Shown here piece by piece: positions 36,886 to 46,293 of a stretch of DNA of 64,000 nt. Within the stretch, counting starts at the first letter, position 1. Each line of letters begins with the position of its first letter. A model generated the notes under the pieces. That model saw only the letters and a program-made list of their open reading frames with translations. It was not told where the DNA came from and searched no databases. The stretch lies in assembly GCF_003012745.1 (NCBI RefSeq), contig NZ_PXYK01000013.1, forward strand, positions 101,778-165,777, in the 5' to 3' direction. A program made the translations under genes and the position numbers. Source of the DNA: Kumtagia ephedrae (GTDB lineage Bacteria > Pseudomonadota > Alphaproteobacteria > Rhizobiales > Rhizobiaceae).

Positions 36886-37536
36886 ATGACCCACCGTTCC
36901 CCGCAGGCTCTCCAGGCGCGCTACCTCGCCATGCCGCATGTCGAGAAGGGCATGCAGGTCGGCCTGTTCGGCGGCTCCTTCAACCCGCCGCATGCGGGGC
37001 ATGCGCTGGTCGCCGAGATCGCGCTGAGGCGGCTGGCGCTCGACCAGCTCTGGTGGATCGTCACGCCGGGCAACCCCTTGAAAAACGGGCGCGATCTGGC
37101 GCCGCTCGGCGAGCGCATCCGGCTCTCGGAAGCGCTCATGCACGATCCGCGCGTGAAGGTGACGGCCTTCGAGGCCGCCCACAACGTGCGCTACACCGCC
37201 GACACGCTGGCGCTGATCAAGGCACGCAATCCGGGCGTCGACTTCGTCTGGATCATGGGCGCCGACAATCTGCGCGACTTCCACCGCTGGCAGCGCTGGC
37301 GGCAAATTGCCCTTACTTTTCCGATAGCTGTCATCGATCGCCCGGGCGCGACCCTGTCGTTCCTGTCCTCGGTCCTGGCGAAAACCTTCGACCATGCGCG
37401 CATCGACGAGGCGGACGCGCCGCGGCTCGCGCGCAGCAAGGCGCCGGCCTGGACCTTCATCCACGGCCCGCGCTCGTCGCTGTCCTCCACCGCGATCCGT
37501 GCGAATCGCAATGGCGAGGCGGAAAAAGGGGGATAG
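36886..37536 (+). CDS. nadD: nicotinate-nucleotide adenylyltransferase
   Basis: 216 residues. Makes NaAD from NaMN and ATP in NAD synthesis. The nucleotidyltransferase motif is GLFGGSFNPPHAGH near residue 25; the C-terminal SLSSTAIRANR is the second ATP-binding site. I use the ATG at 36886. The GTG at 36865 would add seven residues and the ATG at 36931 would remove fifteen, and all keep the catalytic core. Usually adjacent to rsfS; here a transporter gene lies between them. Confidence 0.93.
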   Translation: MTHRSPQALQARYLAMPHVEKGMQVGLFGGSFNPPHAGHALVAEIALRRLALDQLWWIVTPGNPLKNGRDLAPLGERIRLSEALMHDPRVKVTAFEAAHNVRYTADTLALIKARNPGVDFVWIMGADNLRDFHRWQRWRQIALTFPIAVIDRPGATLSFLSSVLAKTFDHARIDEADAPRLARSKAPAWTFIHGPRSSLSSTAIRANRNGEAEKGG

Positions 37537-37773
37537 ATTTCGCCCCGCGCGCCGCGCCGGCCACGTGAAATCATTGGGAAATCAAGTGCCCGGCTGAAGG
37601 CAGGCACGAAAAGCCGCGCTTTTGTGTTCACATGGCCGCCGGCACGGCCATGGCCGGTCGTTTCCTCGGCAAAGCGCGCCGCAATTGCGTCGAAAGCCGG
37701 TCTCGACGCACGCTCGTCCGGCGATGTCGCTTTTGCAGCGTTGCGGCGACCGCGGCTCGGGCACTTTCGGGCC

Positions 37774-39069
37774 ATGGGCGACACGCTTCTCACTGCCGGC
37801 GGGACAAGGGCTGTTGCCGGCAGGGGACCGGCGCCGCTGGTCGCCATCACCAGCATCATCCTGTCGATGACGCTGCTGGCGGTCGGCAACGGCCTGCTGT
37901 TCGCCTATGTGCCGGTGCGGCTCGGCGCCTCGGGCTTCGCGCCGACCTGGGCCGGGCTGATCCTCACCGGCCTGTCGGCCGGCGGGCTGGTCGGCTGCCT
38001 GCTGACCGGCCAGCTGGTGCGCCGCGTCGGCCATGCCCGCGCCTTCATGACCTACTCGGCGCTGATCATCCTGGCCAACACGCTGATCACCGCCGGCATC
38101 GACCCGGTGCTGTGGATCGCCTCGCGCGCCCTCTACGGCTTCGCCATCAACAGCCTGTTCATCGTCGCCCAGAGCTGGCTGAACGACGCGGTCGGCAATG
38201 CCATCCGCGGCCGGGTCATGGCCGCCTTCTATATCTGCTACGTGGTCGGGCTGGGGCTGGGCTCGCTGGCGCTGGCCTTCATCGACATCGACACGCCGGC
38301 GGCACCCATCGTCGCCGTCGCCTTCGCGGCGCTGTCGATCATTCCGGTCGGGCTCACCAGCCTGAGGCCACCGCCCCCGCCGGAATCGGCCAGCCTCGCC
38401 ATCGGCCGCGCCTGGCGCATCTCGCCGGTCGGCATAGCCGGCATGCTGGCGGTCGGCGGCCTGTCGATGATGGTCGCCGGCTTCGCGCCGATCCACGCCA
38501 CCGCCAGCGGCTTCGGCAAGGACCAGGTATCGGTGCTGATGGTCGCCATGCAGTTCGGCACCATCCTGTTCCAGCTGCCGCTCGGCTGGCTGTCGGACCG
38601 TACCGACCGCCGCTATGTGCTGGTGGGAACGTCGCTGCTGGTGGCGCTTGCCGGCCTCGCCGCCAGCCAGACGGCCGGCGTTCCGTTCCTGTGGATCGTT
38701 GTGGTCTTCGTCATATGGAGCGGCGCGACCGAGACGATCTATTCGATCTCCAGCGCCCATGCCAACGATCGGGCCGGCCAGGCCGACCTCGTCCCGCTCT
38801 CCAGCGCCATGCTGTTCACCTGGTCGTTCTCCGGCTTCATCGTCCCCGGCGTGGCGACGGCGCTCACCGCGCTCTACGGGACGGAGGCCTTCATGCATGT
38901 GGCGATCGTCATCGCCGTGGCGTTCAGCGGCTTCGTCGCCTGGCGCATCGCCAAGGCGCCGCCGGCGGCGGAACAGTCGGGCAATTTCGCGCCGATGTCG
39001 GCGCAGGCCCCCCTGCCCGCCGAACTCGCCTTTCCGCAGGACGACGGCGCCGGACAGCCGGGCCGCTGA
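37774..39069 (+). CDS. MFS transporter (YcaD-like)
   Basis: 431 residues with twelve hydrophobic helices. After helix 2 comes the loop GQLVRRVGHARAF, a variant of the MFS A-motif, repeated in the second half as GWLSDRTDRRYVL. Cytosolic C-terminal tail of about 45 residues rich in Ala/Pro/Gln. I begin at the ATG at 37774, where the hydrophobic core approaches; in-frame upstream sequence to 37624 lacks family features. It interrupts the usual nadD-rsfS adjacency. Substrate unknown; sugar or drug efflux are both possible. Confidence 0.87.
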   Translation: MGDTLLTAGGTRAVAGRGPAPLVAITSIILSMTLLAVGNGLLFAYVPVRLGASGFAPTWAGLILTGLSAGGLVGCLLTGQLVRRVGHARAFMTYSALIILANTLITAGIDPVLWIASRALYGFAINSLFIVAQSWLNDAVGNAIRGRVMAAFYICYVVGLGLGSLALAFIDIDTPAAPIVAVAFAALSIIPVGLTSLRPPPPPESASLAIGRAWRISPVGIAGMLAVGGLSMMVAGFAPIHATASGFGKDQVSVLMVAMQFGTILFQLPLGWLSDRTDRRYVLVGTSLLVALAGLAASQTAGVPFLWIVVVFVIWSGATETIYSISSAHANDRAGQADLVPLSSAMLFTWSFSGFIVPGVATALTALYGTEAFMHVAIVIAVAFSGFVAWRIAKAPPAAEQSGNFAPMSAQAPLPAELAFPQDDGAGQPGR

Positions 39070-39345
39070 CCTCGTTGCGCCACCCCGTCGGCTGCTGGTG
39101 CCGCATCTCTCCTTTCGACCGGCGGAGGCGCAACGGATGGCAGCGTCGCGCGTTCCTCCGGCAAGATGCGGGCCACGAAGCCCCGTCTGGCGCCCGCAAA
39201 GCAAAAAGAGCGGAGACGACTGTCTTGAAACCTTAACCCAGCTGCGCCTATCTTCGGAGCATCCGCTGATTTGGCGGATGATTTGGTTGTTCCTGTCGCG
39301 AAAGGAAAGACACTGAGAACAGCACTGCGGAAGAAGGCATACCCC

Positions 39346-39723
39346 ATGCCTTCGCCGGCCGGGATCAGCGGAATGGACTCCGTGTCCCGCGCCCTCGAAA
39401 CAGTCCTTGCCAGTCTGGAAGACTCCAAGGCCGAAAACATCGTCTCGATCGATCTCCAGGGAAAGTCCAGCCTCGGCGACCACATGGTGGTGGCGTCGGG
39501 CCGCTCGCATCGTCATGTGGCGGCCGTGGCGGACCACCTGCTCAAGGCGCTCAAGGATGCCGGCTTCGGCAATGCGCGCGTGGAAGGGCTGGCGGCCGCC
39601 GACTGGGTCCTGATCGATTCCGGCGACATCATCGTCCACGTCTTCCGCCCCGAGGTCCGCGAATTCTACAATCTCGAAAAGATGTGGCAGACGCCGGACC
39701 TGGAGGAGGGGACGATCCACTGA
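39346..39723 (+). CDS. rsfS: ribosome silencing factor RsfS
   Basis: 125 residues. Binds L14 and blocks 30S-50S joining when nutrients fall. Motifs are ENIVSIDLQGKSSLGDHMVVASG-type core (SLGDHMVVASG), the DWVLIDSGDIIVHVF strand and LEKMW at the end. Start chosen at the ATG 39346 behind AAGAAGG; an ATG at 39373 also fits the family length. Followed by rlmH after 72 bases, the standard pair. Confidence 0.95.
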   Translation: MPSPAGISGMDSVSRALETVLASLEDSKAENIVSIDLQGKSSLGDHMVVASGRSHRHVAAVADHLLKALKDAGFGNARVEGLAAADWVLIDSGDIIVHVFRPEVREFYNLEKMWQTPDLEEGTIH

Positions 39724-39795
39724 CCGGTTTCGGGCGTCGCGGCCAGGCGGCGCCGGGACTGGCGGCGGGCGGCCACCGCCTGTAAGCAGGCGGCG

Positions 39796-40278
39796 ATGAA
39801 GATCGCCGTTTTTGCCGTGGGCCGCATGAAGGCCGGCCCCGAGAGGGATTTGGCCACGCGCTATCTCGACCGCTTCGCCAGGAGCGGTCCGGCGGTGGGC
39901 CTCGATTTCGCCGGCCTGACCGAGATCGCCGAGGGCCGCGGCGCAAGCGCAGCCGAGCGCGCCCGCGAGGAAGCGGAACGCCTGCTCGCCTTCGCCGACG
40001 ACAAGGCCGCGCTGGTGCTGCTCGACGAGCGCGGCAAGACCTTCTCCTCTCCGCAGTTTGCCGAGCGGCTGGCGTTGCTGCGCGACGACGGCCGGCGCCT
40101 GGCGGTGTTCGCCATCGGCGGCCCGGACGGCCACGAGGAGCGCCTGCGCCAGCGGGCGGATCTGGTGTGGTCGCTCAGCCCGCTCACCTGGCCGCACCAG
40201 ATGGTGCGCATCATGCTGGCCGAGCAGCTCTACCGGGCAACGACGATTCTTTCGGGGCACCCGTATCATCGGGCGTGA
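39796..40278 (+). CDS. rlmH: 23S rRNA pseudouridine-1915 N3-methyltransferase RlmH
   Basis: 160 residues, SPOUT fold. Methylates pseudouridine 1915 on the assembled 70S ribosome. The SAM-binding knot contains FAIGGPDGHEE and SPLTWPHQMVRIMLAEQLY. The N-terminal strand is MKIAVFAVGRMKAGPE. Full length. Downstream, the first of two large palindromes begins within 80 bases. Confidence 0.96.
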   Translation: MKIAVFAVGRMKAGPERDLATRYLDRFARSGPAVGLDFAGLTEIAEGRGASAAERAREEAERLLAFADDKAALVLLDERGKTFSSPQFAERLALLRDDGRRLAVFAIGGPDGHEERLRQRADLVWSLSPLTWPHQMVRIMLAEQLYRATTILSGHPYHRA

Positions 40279-40357
40279 AGGGCGGCGGGTCTCGCGACTG
40301 TCTGTCCTTCGGAACCGATGGGGCGGTTTGACTGGTACGGCTTGGAAGTCCTTATGC

Positions 40358-40587
40358 GCCGCCGGAGCACTTCGCCACCGGTACGGCATGGATCCTAGGG
40401 TCTCCGCGACGGCCTTCGGCCTGCTTCGCCCTAGGATGACGAAGGCAATGGAGTTCGCGGTTAATCGCCAACGCGGGAGATTGGTGGAAACGCTTTTCAC
40501 ATTCGTCATCCTAGGGCGGAGCCGGAGCGAAGCGGAGGCGCAGACCCTAGGATCCATGCCGTACCGGTGGCGAAGTGCTCCGGCGGC
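40358..40587. repeat. large palindromic element, copy 1
   Basis: About 230 bases. The left arm (about 40358-40443) and right arm (40502-40587) share the CGGCATGGATCCTAGGGTCT core and end in CCGGAGCACTTCGCCACCGG. The centre is less symmetrical than in copy 2. No gene in the 40279-40638 gap. Confidence 0.85.
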
Positions 40588-40638
40588 AAAGACACAGGTC
40601 GATCTTGCCTCGGCTCCCGGCCGAGCTACCATCCCGTC

Positions 40639-40926
40639 ATGACCGGCTATGTCTACATGACCGCCAGCCAGAAGCGCGGCACCATCTATATCGGCGTGAC
40701 CAACGATCTCGGCCGGCGCATGCCCGAGCACAAGTCCGGACAGGGTTCGCGCTTCTCGGCGCGCTACGGTGTCCAGCGGCTCGTCTGGTATGAAGAGCGT
40801 TTCGACGTCCGCGACGCCATCCAGAGGGAGAAATCGCTGAAGCGGTGGCCGCGGCAGTGGAAGATCGAGCTGATCGAGAAGGCGAATCCGGAATGGCATG
40901 AGCTGTTCCGAGGACTGGGGTGGTAG
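40639..40926 (+). CDS. small GIY-YIG nuclease-family protein
   Basis: 95 residues comprising only a GIY-YIG domain of the UPF0213 type. Motif strands are GYVYMTAS and GTIYIGVTNDLGRRM. The helical arginine precedes HKSG, and the metal-binding glutamate lies within REKSLKRWPRQWKIELIE; it ends NPEWHELF. Such mini-nucleases occur in many copies in Rhizobiales. This one sits exactly between two copies of a large palindrome (40358-40587 and 40981-41217), an arrangement recalling REP-associated transposases. Whether it acts on the repeats is unknown. Confidence 0.88.
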   Translation: MTGYVYMTASQKRGTIYIGVTNDLGRRMPEHKSGQGSRFSARYGVQRLVWYEERFDVRDAIQREKSLKRWPRQWKIELIEKANPEWHELFRGLGW

Positions 40927-40980
40927 GGCGTGCGAGGAGCACCCTCGCGAGATGGTGGTTGGCATCACGCCCGGAGATTC

Positions 40981-41217
40981 TCAACCGCCGGAGCATGTCA
41001 CCGCCGGTACGGCATGGATCCTAGGGTCTGCGCCTCCGCTGCGCTCCGGCTCCGCCCTAGGATGACGAAGGAAAAAAGGGCGTCTCCGCCAGTCGCCAAC
41101 GTCGGCGATTGGCGGAGACGCCCACGAATTCGTCATCCTAGGGCGGAGCGCGAGCGCAGCGAGTGCGGAGACCCTAGGATCCATGCCGTACCAGCGGCGA
41201 AGTGCTCCGGCGGTTGA
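40981..41217. repeat. large palindromic element, copy 2
   Basis: About 237 bases, nearly symmetric throughout. The left arm (40981-41069) and right arm (41128-41217) have the same core as copy 1. The centre adds its own stem, GGCGTCTCCGCCA with TGGCGGAGACGCC. The rest of the gap to 41391 shows no gene. Confidence 0.87.
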
Positions 41218-41391
41218 GGCTTTTCATCCGGAGCCGCCGGCAGGACATCCCCAACAACCTCCACACCGCCCCTATTCTCGACAAGATCCTGTCCGAAACG
41301 GTGATCTGCGGGGCGATCACGGTATGGTTGATGGTTCGTTAACGACCGGGCCGCTAGATTGCGCAGCGTTTGGAGTGTGCGTTCCGGCAGC

Positions 41392-42738
41392 ATGACAGGA
41401 TCGGGAAAAGGGTTTGCGGACATGCTCCGCCGCGGCGCGGTTGCAGCGGCCGTGCTGTTGCTTGCCGCCGCCCCGGTGGGAGCCCGTGATGCGGACGGCT
41501 CCGACGCCGCGCCTGCCACCGCCGAAGCCGATCCCGCCGCCACCAAGCGCAGCGAGTACGATGCCGTCGCCCGCGAGATCGAGCTGTCGGCGGAGCGCAT
41601 GGAAAAGCTCGCGGCCGAGATCGCCGGGGTGAAGCAGGATTATACCTCGATCACCGCCGCGCTCATCCAGGCCGCCAAGACCGAGAAGAAGCTCGGCCAG
41701 GACATCGACGAGATCTCGGCCAGGCTGCAGGATCTGAACGGCCAGGCCGACACGGTGCGCGCTTCGCTCGCCGCCCGCCGCGGCGTGCTTGCCGAAGTGC
41801 TGGGCGCGCTGCAGCGCATGGGCCTAAACCCGCCGCCGGCGATCCTGGTCAAGCCGGAAGACGCCCTGTCATCGGTGCGCAGCGCCGTGCTGCTCGGCGC
41901 CGTCGTGCCGGAACTTCGGCAGGAGACCGAAGTTCTGATGGTCGAGATGGCGGAGATGAACCGCATCACCGGCTCGATCGAGGCCGAACGCGCGCGCCTG
42001 ACCGCCTCCGTCACCGAGCAGCTGGCGGAGAAGCAGCGGCTTGCCTTGCTGCTGGAGGCCAAGCAGAAGCTGCAGAGCGAGACCGAGTCCGAGCTCGCCG
42101 CCGAGCAGCGGCGCTCCGAGGATCTGGCGGCCAAGGCCGGCAGCCTGAAGGAGCTGATCGCCGCGCTGGAGCAGCAGGCGGCCAAGGATCGCGCCGCGGC
42201 GGAAGCCGCGCGTGCCGCCAAGCGCAAGATCCTCGAGCGCGAGGCGGAGATCGCCGCGCTGCCCGAGAACAACCGCGCCATGGTGTCGCTGCCCTTCGCG
42301 GCGCTGCGCGGCCAGCTCGCGACGCCGGTCAACGGCCGCTTCAGGTACCGTTTCGGCAGCAAGGACGATAACGGCGGCGTGATGCAGGGCGACATGGTTG
42401 CGACACAATCGGGCGCAATCGTCACGGCGCCCGCCGACGGCAAGGTGCTCTATGCGGGTCCGTTCCGCTCTTATGGACAACTCTTGATCCTCGACGCCGG
42501 CGACGGCTATCATGTCGTGCTGGCGGGGATGGACAGAATCACCGTCGCGCTCGGCCGATCGGTGATGGCGGGAGAGCCGGTGGGAGCGATGGGGGAAGCC
42601 AGGGTGGCGAGCACCCTGGCAAGCAGTGTGACGAATGGGCCGGAACTCTATGTCGAGTTCCGGAAGGATGGAAAACCCGTCGATCCCTCACCCTGGTGGG
42701 CGGAGCGTGTTTCTGGAAGGACAGGAAATGATACGTAA
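41392..42738 (+). CDS. murein hydrolase activator EnvC-like (M23 domain)
   Basis: 448 residues. An N-terminal signal peptide (VAAAVLLLAAAPVGARDA) directs it to the periplasm. A long coiled coil follows (about 55-285, Glu/Lys/Ala-rich, two blocks). The C-terminal LytM/M23 domain has GRFRYRFGSKDDNG and VVLAGMDRI, but the zinc HxH is not evident (VVLAGM where HVxxxH-like motifs stand). It is probably a degenerate activator of amidases rather than an active peptidase. It overlaps ctpA by 11 bases, a pairing common in Rhizobiales. Start chosen at 41392; ATG 41422 is possible. Confidence 0.88.
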   Translation: MTGSGKGFADMLRRGAVAAAVLLLAAAPVGARDADGSDAAPATAEADPAATKRSEYDAVAREIELSAERMEKLAAEIAGVKQDYTSITAALIQAAKTEKKLGQDIDEISARLQDLNGQADTVRASLAARRGVLAEVLGALQRMGLNPPPAILVKPEDALSSVRSAVLLGAVVPELRQETEVLMVEMAEMNRITGSIEAERARLTASVTEQLAEKQRLALLLEAKQKLQSETESELAAEQRRSEDLAAKAGSLKELIAALEQQAAKDRAAAEAARAAKRKILEREAEIAALPENNRAMVSLPFAALRGQLATPVNGRFRYRFGSKDDNGGVMQGDMVATQSGAIVTAPADGKVLYAGPFRSYGQLLILDAGDGYHVVLAGMDRITVALGRSVMAGEPVGAMGEARVASTLASSVTNGPELYVEFRKDGKPVDPSPWWAERVSGRTGNDT

Positions 42739-44053
42739 ATTGTCGCTTCTGTTTGCCGGCGCGCTGATGGGCGCCTCCGCCATGGGCCTGGTCTACGGCG
42801 CGGCGGGGACGACGGCGAACGCGGCGGGCTCCGAGACCTACAAGCAGCTGGCGATCTTCGGCGACATCTTCGAGCGGGTGCGCGCCCAGTATGTGACGCC
42901 GCCGGAAGAGAAGGCGCTGGTCGAAAGCGCCATCAACGGCATGCTCACCTCGCTCGATCCGCACTCCTCCTACCTCAATCCGGACGCCGCCAAGGACATG
43001 CGCGTCCAGACCAAGGGCGAGTTCGGCGGCCTCGGCATCGAGGTCACCATGGAGAACGAGCTGGTCAAGGTGATCACGCCGATCGACGACACCCCGGCCG
43101 CCAAGGCGGGCGTGCGCGCCGGCGACTACATCTCGGCGATCGACGGCACCGAGGTGCGCGGCATGACGCTGAACGACGCGGTCGAGAAGATGCGCGGCCT
43201 GGTCAACACGCCGATCAAGCTGACCATTTTGCGCGAGGGCGCCGACAAGCCGCTCGAGCTGACGATCGTGCGCGACATCATCAAGGTCAAGGCGGTCAAG
43301 TTCCGTGTCGAGAACGACATCGGCTACATGAAGATCACCTCCTTCACCGAAAAGACTTTCGACGACCTGGAAAACGCCATCAAGGAGATCAGGAAGGACG
43401 TGCCCGACGACAAGCTCAAGGGCTACGTGCTCGATCTGAGGCTCAATCCGGGCGGCCTGCTCGACCAGGCGGTCAGCGTCTCCGACGCCTTCCTCGACCG
43501 CGGCGAGATCGTCTCGACGCGCGGCCGCGATCCGAAGGACGTGACCCGCTTCGACTCGCGGGCCGGCGACGACATCGACGGCAAGCCGCTGGTGGTGCTG
43601 ATCAACGGCGGTTCGGCGAGCGCTTCGGAGATCGTCGCGGGCGCCCTGCAGGACCACCGCCGCGCCACCGTGGTCGGCACCCAGTCCTTCGGCAAGGGTT
43701 CGGTGCAGACGATCATCCCGCTCGGCGAGAACGGCGCGCTCAGGCTCACCACGGCGCTCTATTACACGCCGTCCGGCAAATCGATCCAGGGCAAGGGCAT
43801 CACGCCCGACATCAAGGTCGACCAGCCGCTGCCTGAGGATCTCAAGGGTGCCGACGTGTCGCGTGGCGAATCGGACCTGAAGGGCCACATCAAGGGCGTC
43901 GAGGAGAGCGACGCCGGCTCCGGCTCGGCCGCCTACGTGCCGCCGGATCCGAAGGACGACATCCAGCTCGGCTACGCGCTCGACCTGCTGCGCGGCGTCA
44001 AGACGGACCCGGCCTTCCCGCCCAATCCGGACCGGGCGGTTCTCAACCAGTAG
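42728..44053 (+). CDS. ctpA: carboxy-terminal processing peptidase (S41)
   Basis: 441 residues. Periplasmic serine protease with signal peptide or anchor (LSLLFAGALMGASAMGLVYG), PDZ domain (about 85-165, GGLGIEVTMEN) and catalytic S41 domain. The nucleophile serine lies in NGGSASASEIVAGA and the lysine in QSFGKGSVQTI. An Asp/Gly-rich C-terminal extension follows. AGGACAGGA precedes the ATG. Acts with the EnvC-like protein in envelope remodelling. Terminator hairpin just after the stop. Confidence 0.94.
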   Translation: MIRKLSLLFAGALMGASAMGLVYGAAGTTANAAGSETYKQLAIFGDIFERVRAQYVTPPEEKALVESAINGMLTSLDPHSSYLNPDAAKDMRVQTKGEFGGLGIEVTMENELVKVITPIDDTPAAKAGVRAGDYISAIDGTEVRGMTLNDAVEKMRGLVNTPIKLTILREGADKPLELTIVRDIIKVKAVKFRVENDIGYMKITSFTEKTFDDLENAIKEIRKDVPDDKLKGYVLDLRLNPGGLLDQAVSVSDAFLDRGEIVSTRGRDPKDVTRFDSRAGDDIDGKPLVVLINGGSASASEIVAGALQDHRRATVVGTQSFGKGSVQTIIPLGENGALRLTTALYYTPSGKSIQGKGITPDIKVDQPLPEDLKGADVSRGESDLKGHIKGVEESDAGSGSAAYVPPDPKDDIQLGYALDLLRGVKTDPAFPPNPDRAVLNQ

Positions 44054-44060
44054 TGTTCGA

Positions 44061-44086
44061 GGGCGGCGAAGACTTCGCCGCCCTTT
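44061..44086 (+). terminator. terminator after ctpA
   Basis: GGGCGGCGAA and TTCGCCGCCC around a three-base loop, followed by TTT. A second hairpin (CCCGCCTCCG/CGGAGGCGGG) follows at about 44104-44125. Confidence 0.7.
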
Positions 44087-44161
44087 CGGAATCGGCGAGC
44101 GTACCCGCCTCCGGTCGGAGGCGGGATTTGCCTGAACGGGGGATGGGCAAAGGGCATCGCC

Positions 44162-45301
44162 GTGTCGTTGACGGATAAGGAAATCGACCGCCCGCTCGGG
44201 CAGTCCGCCGGTGCGCGCCCGGCCGCCCGCCGGCCGGTCTCGGCCGGAGCTGTGGTCTCCGGCCTGGCGGTTGTCGCCATCGTCGGCGCCGCCCTGTCGA
44301 TCGCGCTGCGCGAAAAGCCGTTCCGCCAGCCCGCGCCGGTCGTCACCACCACGCCCGAAGTTGCAGAGGTCGCTCCAGCATCTTCCGCCGCCGCTCCGCC
44401 TGCCGACGGCCCCAAGATCATCCAGGTCGATCCGGAGAAGCGGCCGGCGCCGAACGGCGTCGTCGTGATCCGCGATCCCTCGGCGGTCGGCCAGAACCTG
44501 CGGGTCGCCCACCTGCCCGAGCGCGACCTGATCGAGGACAGCCCGACCGGGCCGCTGCCGGTACGCGCCGCCGACGGCCGGCGGCCCTTCGACGTCTATG
44601 CGCGGCCGTGGTCGGGCACGCGCGGCACCCGCGTCGCCATCGTGCTCGGCGGCTTCGCCATCTCGCAGACCGGCACACAGGCGGCGATCGCCGACCTGCC
44701 GGCGGAGGTGACGCTCGCCTTCTCGCCGCAGGGCAACAGCATCGGCCGCTGGATGCAGGAGGCGCGGCGCAAGGGCCATGAGATCGTCATGCAGGTGCCG
44801 CTGGAGCCGTTCGATTACCCGAACGTCGATCCGGGCCGCAACACGCTGACAGTCGAGGCCGGCGCGGCGGAGAACCTGAAGCGGCTGCGCTGGGCGCTGT
44901 CGCGCACCACCAACTACACCGGCGTGATGAATTTCATGGGCGCGCGTTTCTCGGCCGACCAGGCGGCCATGCAGCCGCTCCTTGCCGAACTCGGCAAGCG
45001 CGGCCTCGCCTATCTCGACGACGGCTCCTCGGCCCGCAGCGTCGCCCCGGAGCTGGCGCTGAAGAACGGCGTGCCGCTGGCCGTCGGCGACGCCGCCATC
45101 GACGCCACCCGCGACCGCCGCGCCATCCTGCAGAAGCTCGACGAACTGGAGCGCATGGCACGCGCCAAGGGTTTTGCCATCGGCACCGGCTCGGTGTTCG
45201 GCGAGACCGTGGAGGCGGTGACGTCCTGGGTCGCCGAGGCGAAGAAGCGCGGCATCGAGATCGTGCCCGTCTCGGCGCTGGCGAGCGATCCGGAGCGGTA
45301 G
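44162..45301 (+). CDS. divergent polysaccharide deacetylase family protein
   Basis: 379 residues from a GTG. One membrane helix (about 28-46, [18 protein letters not shown]), then a Pro/Ala-rich periplasmic linker (55-110), then a YibQ-like NodB-superfamily domain. Motifs are [17 protein letters not shown] near residue 160 and [16 protein letters not shown]. The metal-binding HxxxH of active deacetylases is not visible, so it is probably not a standard deacetylase. Usual gene order is envC-ctpA-this-rppH, as here. Role unknown. Confidence 0.85.
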   Translation: MSLTDKEIDRPLGQSAGARPAARRPVSAGAVVSGLAVVAIVGAALSIALREKPFRQPAPVVTTTPEVAEVAPASSAAAPPADGPKIIQVDPEKRPAPNGVVVIRDPSAVGQNLRVAHLPERDLIEDSPTGPLPVRAADGRRPFDVYARPWSGTRGTRVAIVLGGFAISQTGTQAAIADLPAEVTLAFSPQGNSIGRWMQEARRKGHEIVMQVPLEPFDYPNVDPGRNTLTVEAGAAENLKRLRWALSRTTNYTGVMNFMGARFSADQAAMQPLLAELGKRGLAYLDDGSSARSVAPELALKNGVPLAVGDAAIDATRDRRAILQKLDELERMARAKGFAIGTGSVFGETVEAVTSWVAEAKKRGIEIVPVSALASDPER

Positions 45302-45378
45302 GGGCCTGGCCGTTCATAAATCTCAGGCGTTGCTGCTATAGATCGGCGCTTGCGCCCATAGATTCGTCCGGACCTGCG

Positions 45379-45903
45379 ATGCCCAAATCGAAAAAACCCG
45401 TCGATCCCGAAACCCTGCCCTACCGGCCCTGCGTTGGCGTCATGGTGCTCAACCGCGACGGGCTGGTGTGGACCGGCCACCGCATCGCCGAGCCGGACAC
45501 CGAGTTCGCCGGTACGACGATGCTGTGGCAGATGCCGCAGGGCGGCATCGACGACGGCGAGGACCCGTATCCGGCAGCCCTGCGCGAGCTCTACGAGGAG
45601 ACCGGCATCAAAAGCGTCTCGCTGCTGGCGGAGGCGCCTCATTGGATAAAATACGACCTGCCGCCGCATCTGGTCGGCGTCGCCTTCAAGGGCAGGTATC
45701 GCGGCCAGACGCAGAAATGGTTCGCGCTGCGCTTCGAGGGCGACGAGCGCGAGATCGCGATCAACCCGCCGCCGGGCGGCCACAAGGCGGAGTTCGACGC
45801 CTGGGCGTGGAGGCCGATGGCCGAGCTGCCCGACCTGATCGTGCCGTTCAAGCGCCACACCTATGTCGCGGTGGTAGCCGCCTTCCGTCATCTGGTGGGA
45901 TGA
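45379..45903 (+). CDS. rppH: RNA pyrophosphohydrolase
   Basis: 174 residues of the Nudix family. Removes pyrophosphate from mRNA 5' ends. The Nudix box runs from GGIDDGEDP to RELYEETGI near residues 53-76. [19 protein letters not shown] at the start is typical of RppH, and TYVAVVAAF at the end completes the fold. Slightly longer than the E. coli protein at the N-terminus. Confidence 0.95.
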   Translation: MPKSKKPVDPETLPYRPCVGVMVLNRDGLVWTGHRIAEPDTEFAGTTMLWQMPQGGIDDGEDPYPAALRELYEETGIKSVSLLAEAPHWIKYDLPPHLVGVAFKGRYRGQTQKWFALRFEGDEREIAINPPPGGHKAEFDAWAWRPMAELPDLIVPFKRHTYVAVVAAFRHLVG

Positions 45904-46293
45904 GGTCCGGCGCCCGGCTCGCCGCGGCGGCGGCGCTGCTGATGCGTGCTGCCGTGCCGAGGGCCGGCGCTTCTCCAGCTTGGGTTCCTCGCCCCCACGA
46001 AGTGGGGGAGAGGTGTCGAGGGCGAAGCCCGAGACGGAGAGGGGGTGCTCGGCACCCAGCCTTCCACACCGATCGGCTTCTGCAAGGATTCGTGCATTGC
46101 GCATCGGAATGGCGTGCATCGTTTCGAGCTCGCGCCGGCTAGCAGCAAGAAAGCCGCGCATCTTCTGTCTTGATGACACGAATCTTGCTGAGGGAATCGT
46201 ATCCCTCCCGAACAATTGCAGGATTTTGCACCAGACCCGCTGTATCTTGCGCCTCGTTCAGGCCGAGGGGCCGGGAAGTGAGGGACAGGACTC
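45904..46293. repeat. intergenic region with one repeat unit
   Basis: A 390-base gap before alr. Positions about 45984-46052 carry a GC-rich repeat with the short palindrome CCCCCACGAAGTGGGGG and a CGAGGGCGAAGCCCGAG inverted segment. The remaining 240 bases show no supported gene; the alr promoter is presumably in the AT-richer part at about 46195-46250. Confidence 0.55.

Noticed and set aside
37582..40968. Open frame of 1128 codons on the minus strand
   Set aside because: Runs antisense through the MFS, rsfS and rlmH genes and across a palindrome; no domain motifs, and the composition is that of a shadow frame.
40358..41217. CRISPR-like array
   Set aside because: The repeated blocks are inverted copies within two large palindromes, not short direct repeats with unique spacers. 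I saw no CRISPR array anywhere in the window.
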